DNA from: Sphaerochaetaceae bacterium
Lineage (GTDB): Bacteria > Spirochaetota > Spirochaetia > Sphaerochaetales > Sphaerochaetaceae
Direction of reading: 5' to 3'
Assembly (NCBI GenBank): GCA_024405065.1
Contig: JAKSPF010000105.1
Location: forward strand, 1 to 5,021
Length of the DNA stretch: 5,021 bases
Positions 4,985-5,021 of this stretch are shown in pieces. The notes beneath the pieces are model-generated. The model had not been told where the DNA came from, made no database searches, and worked only from the letters and a program-made list of their open reading frames with translations. Position numbers and translations under genes: made by a program. Every line of letters starts with the position of its first letter. The stretch's first letter is position 1.

Positions 4985-5021
4985 ATGAAAAACACAAAAA
5001 CGTACCTTCAGCTTCATGTTC
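4985..5021 (+). CDS. 5' end of the next operon gene, cut by the window edge
   Basis: An ATG directly follows the glycosyltransferase TAG with no gap, and the frame stays open for 12 codons to the window end (MKNTKTYLQLHV). AAAGG lies 14 bases before the ATG, rather far for a Shine-Dalgarno, so translation may depend on coupling to the upstream gene. The start is hydrophilic, then turns hydrophobic. That would fit the first residues of an integral membrane protein such as a small-multidrug-resistance or EamA-type flippase, which often accompanies this kind of glycosyltransferase. Twelve codons cannot prove it. Confidence 0.5.
   Translation, partial: MKNTKTYLQLHV

Noticed and set aside
1..5021. 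CRISPR arrays, tRNA or rRNA genes, insertion sequences, attachment sites
   Set aside because: I saw no regularly spaced repeats, cloverleaf patterns, transposase motifs or terminal repeats with target duplications.

Overview
The window looks like chromosomal DNA from a low-to-moderate GC Gram-positive bacterium, most likely of the Clostridia/Lachnospiraceae type. I infer this from the AT-leaning base composition, the Shine-Dalgarno sequences (AGGAGG, GGAGGTGA, AAAGGAGAG), a TTG start codon and the protein repertoire. No database search was possible, so the taxon is an inference.

Layout from left to right. Positions 1-228 form a dense non-coding or micro-coding region. It carries the start of a minus-strand gene that leaves the window, with a clear extended -10 promoter and an AGGAGG site. 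It also holds two very short minus-strand reading frames of doubtful status. Positions 229-1395 (minus) encode an AAA-type ATPase of the DUF4143 family with a PD-(D/E)XK-like C-terminal end. Positions 1396-1491 hold a perfect 9-bp inverted repeat that may be a weak terminator. Positions 1492-2697 (minus) encode an ATP-grasp carboxylate-amine ligase that probably starts at a TTG codon. Positions 2698-2850 are a divergent promoter region with a 54-bp near-perfect inverted repeat. Rightwards from 2851 runs a tight operon: a WecE/RffA sugar aminotransferase (2851-3978), a DPM1/ArnC-like membrane-anchored family 2 glycosyltransferase (3992-4984), and a gene starting at the very next base (4985) that runs off the window.

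How the genes may work together. WecE makes dTDP-4-amino-4,6-dideoxygalactose (dTDP-Fuc4N). A family 2 glycosyltransferase with two C-terminal membrane helices typically moves a nucleotide sugar onto a polyprenyl phosphate. The pair therefore resembles the ArnB/ArnC logic of the Arn pathway, with WecE in the aminotransferase seat. The divergent ATP-grasp ligase could act in the same process, for example by acylating the amino sugar, but that link rests on position only. The DUF4143 ATPase is a common accessory gene with no evident role in glycan synthesis. The most unusual items are the hairpin that would sit at the 5' end of the wecE transcript, the lack of a Shine-Dalgarno sequence at wecE, the candidate amino-sugar lipid-carrier module, and the micro-ORF region at the left edge.
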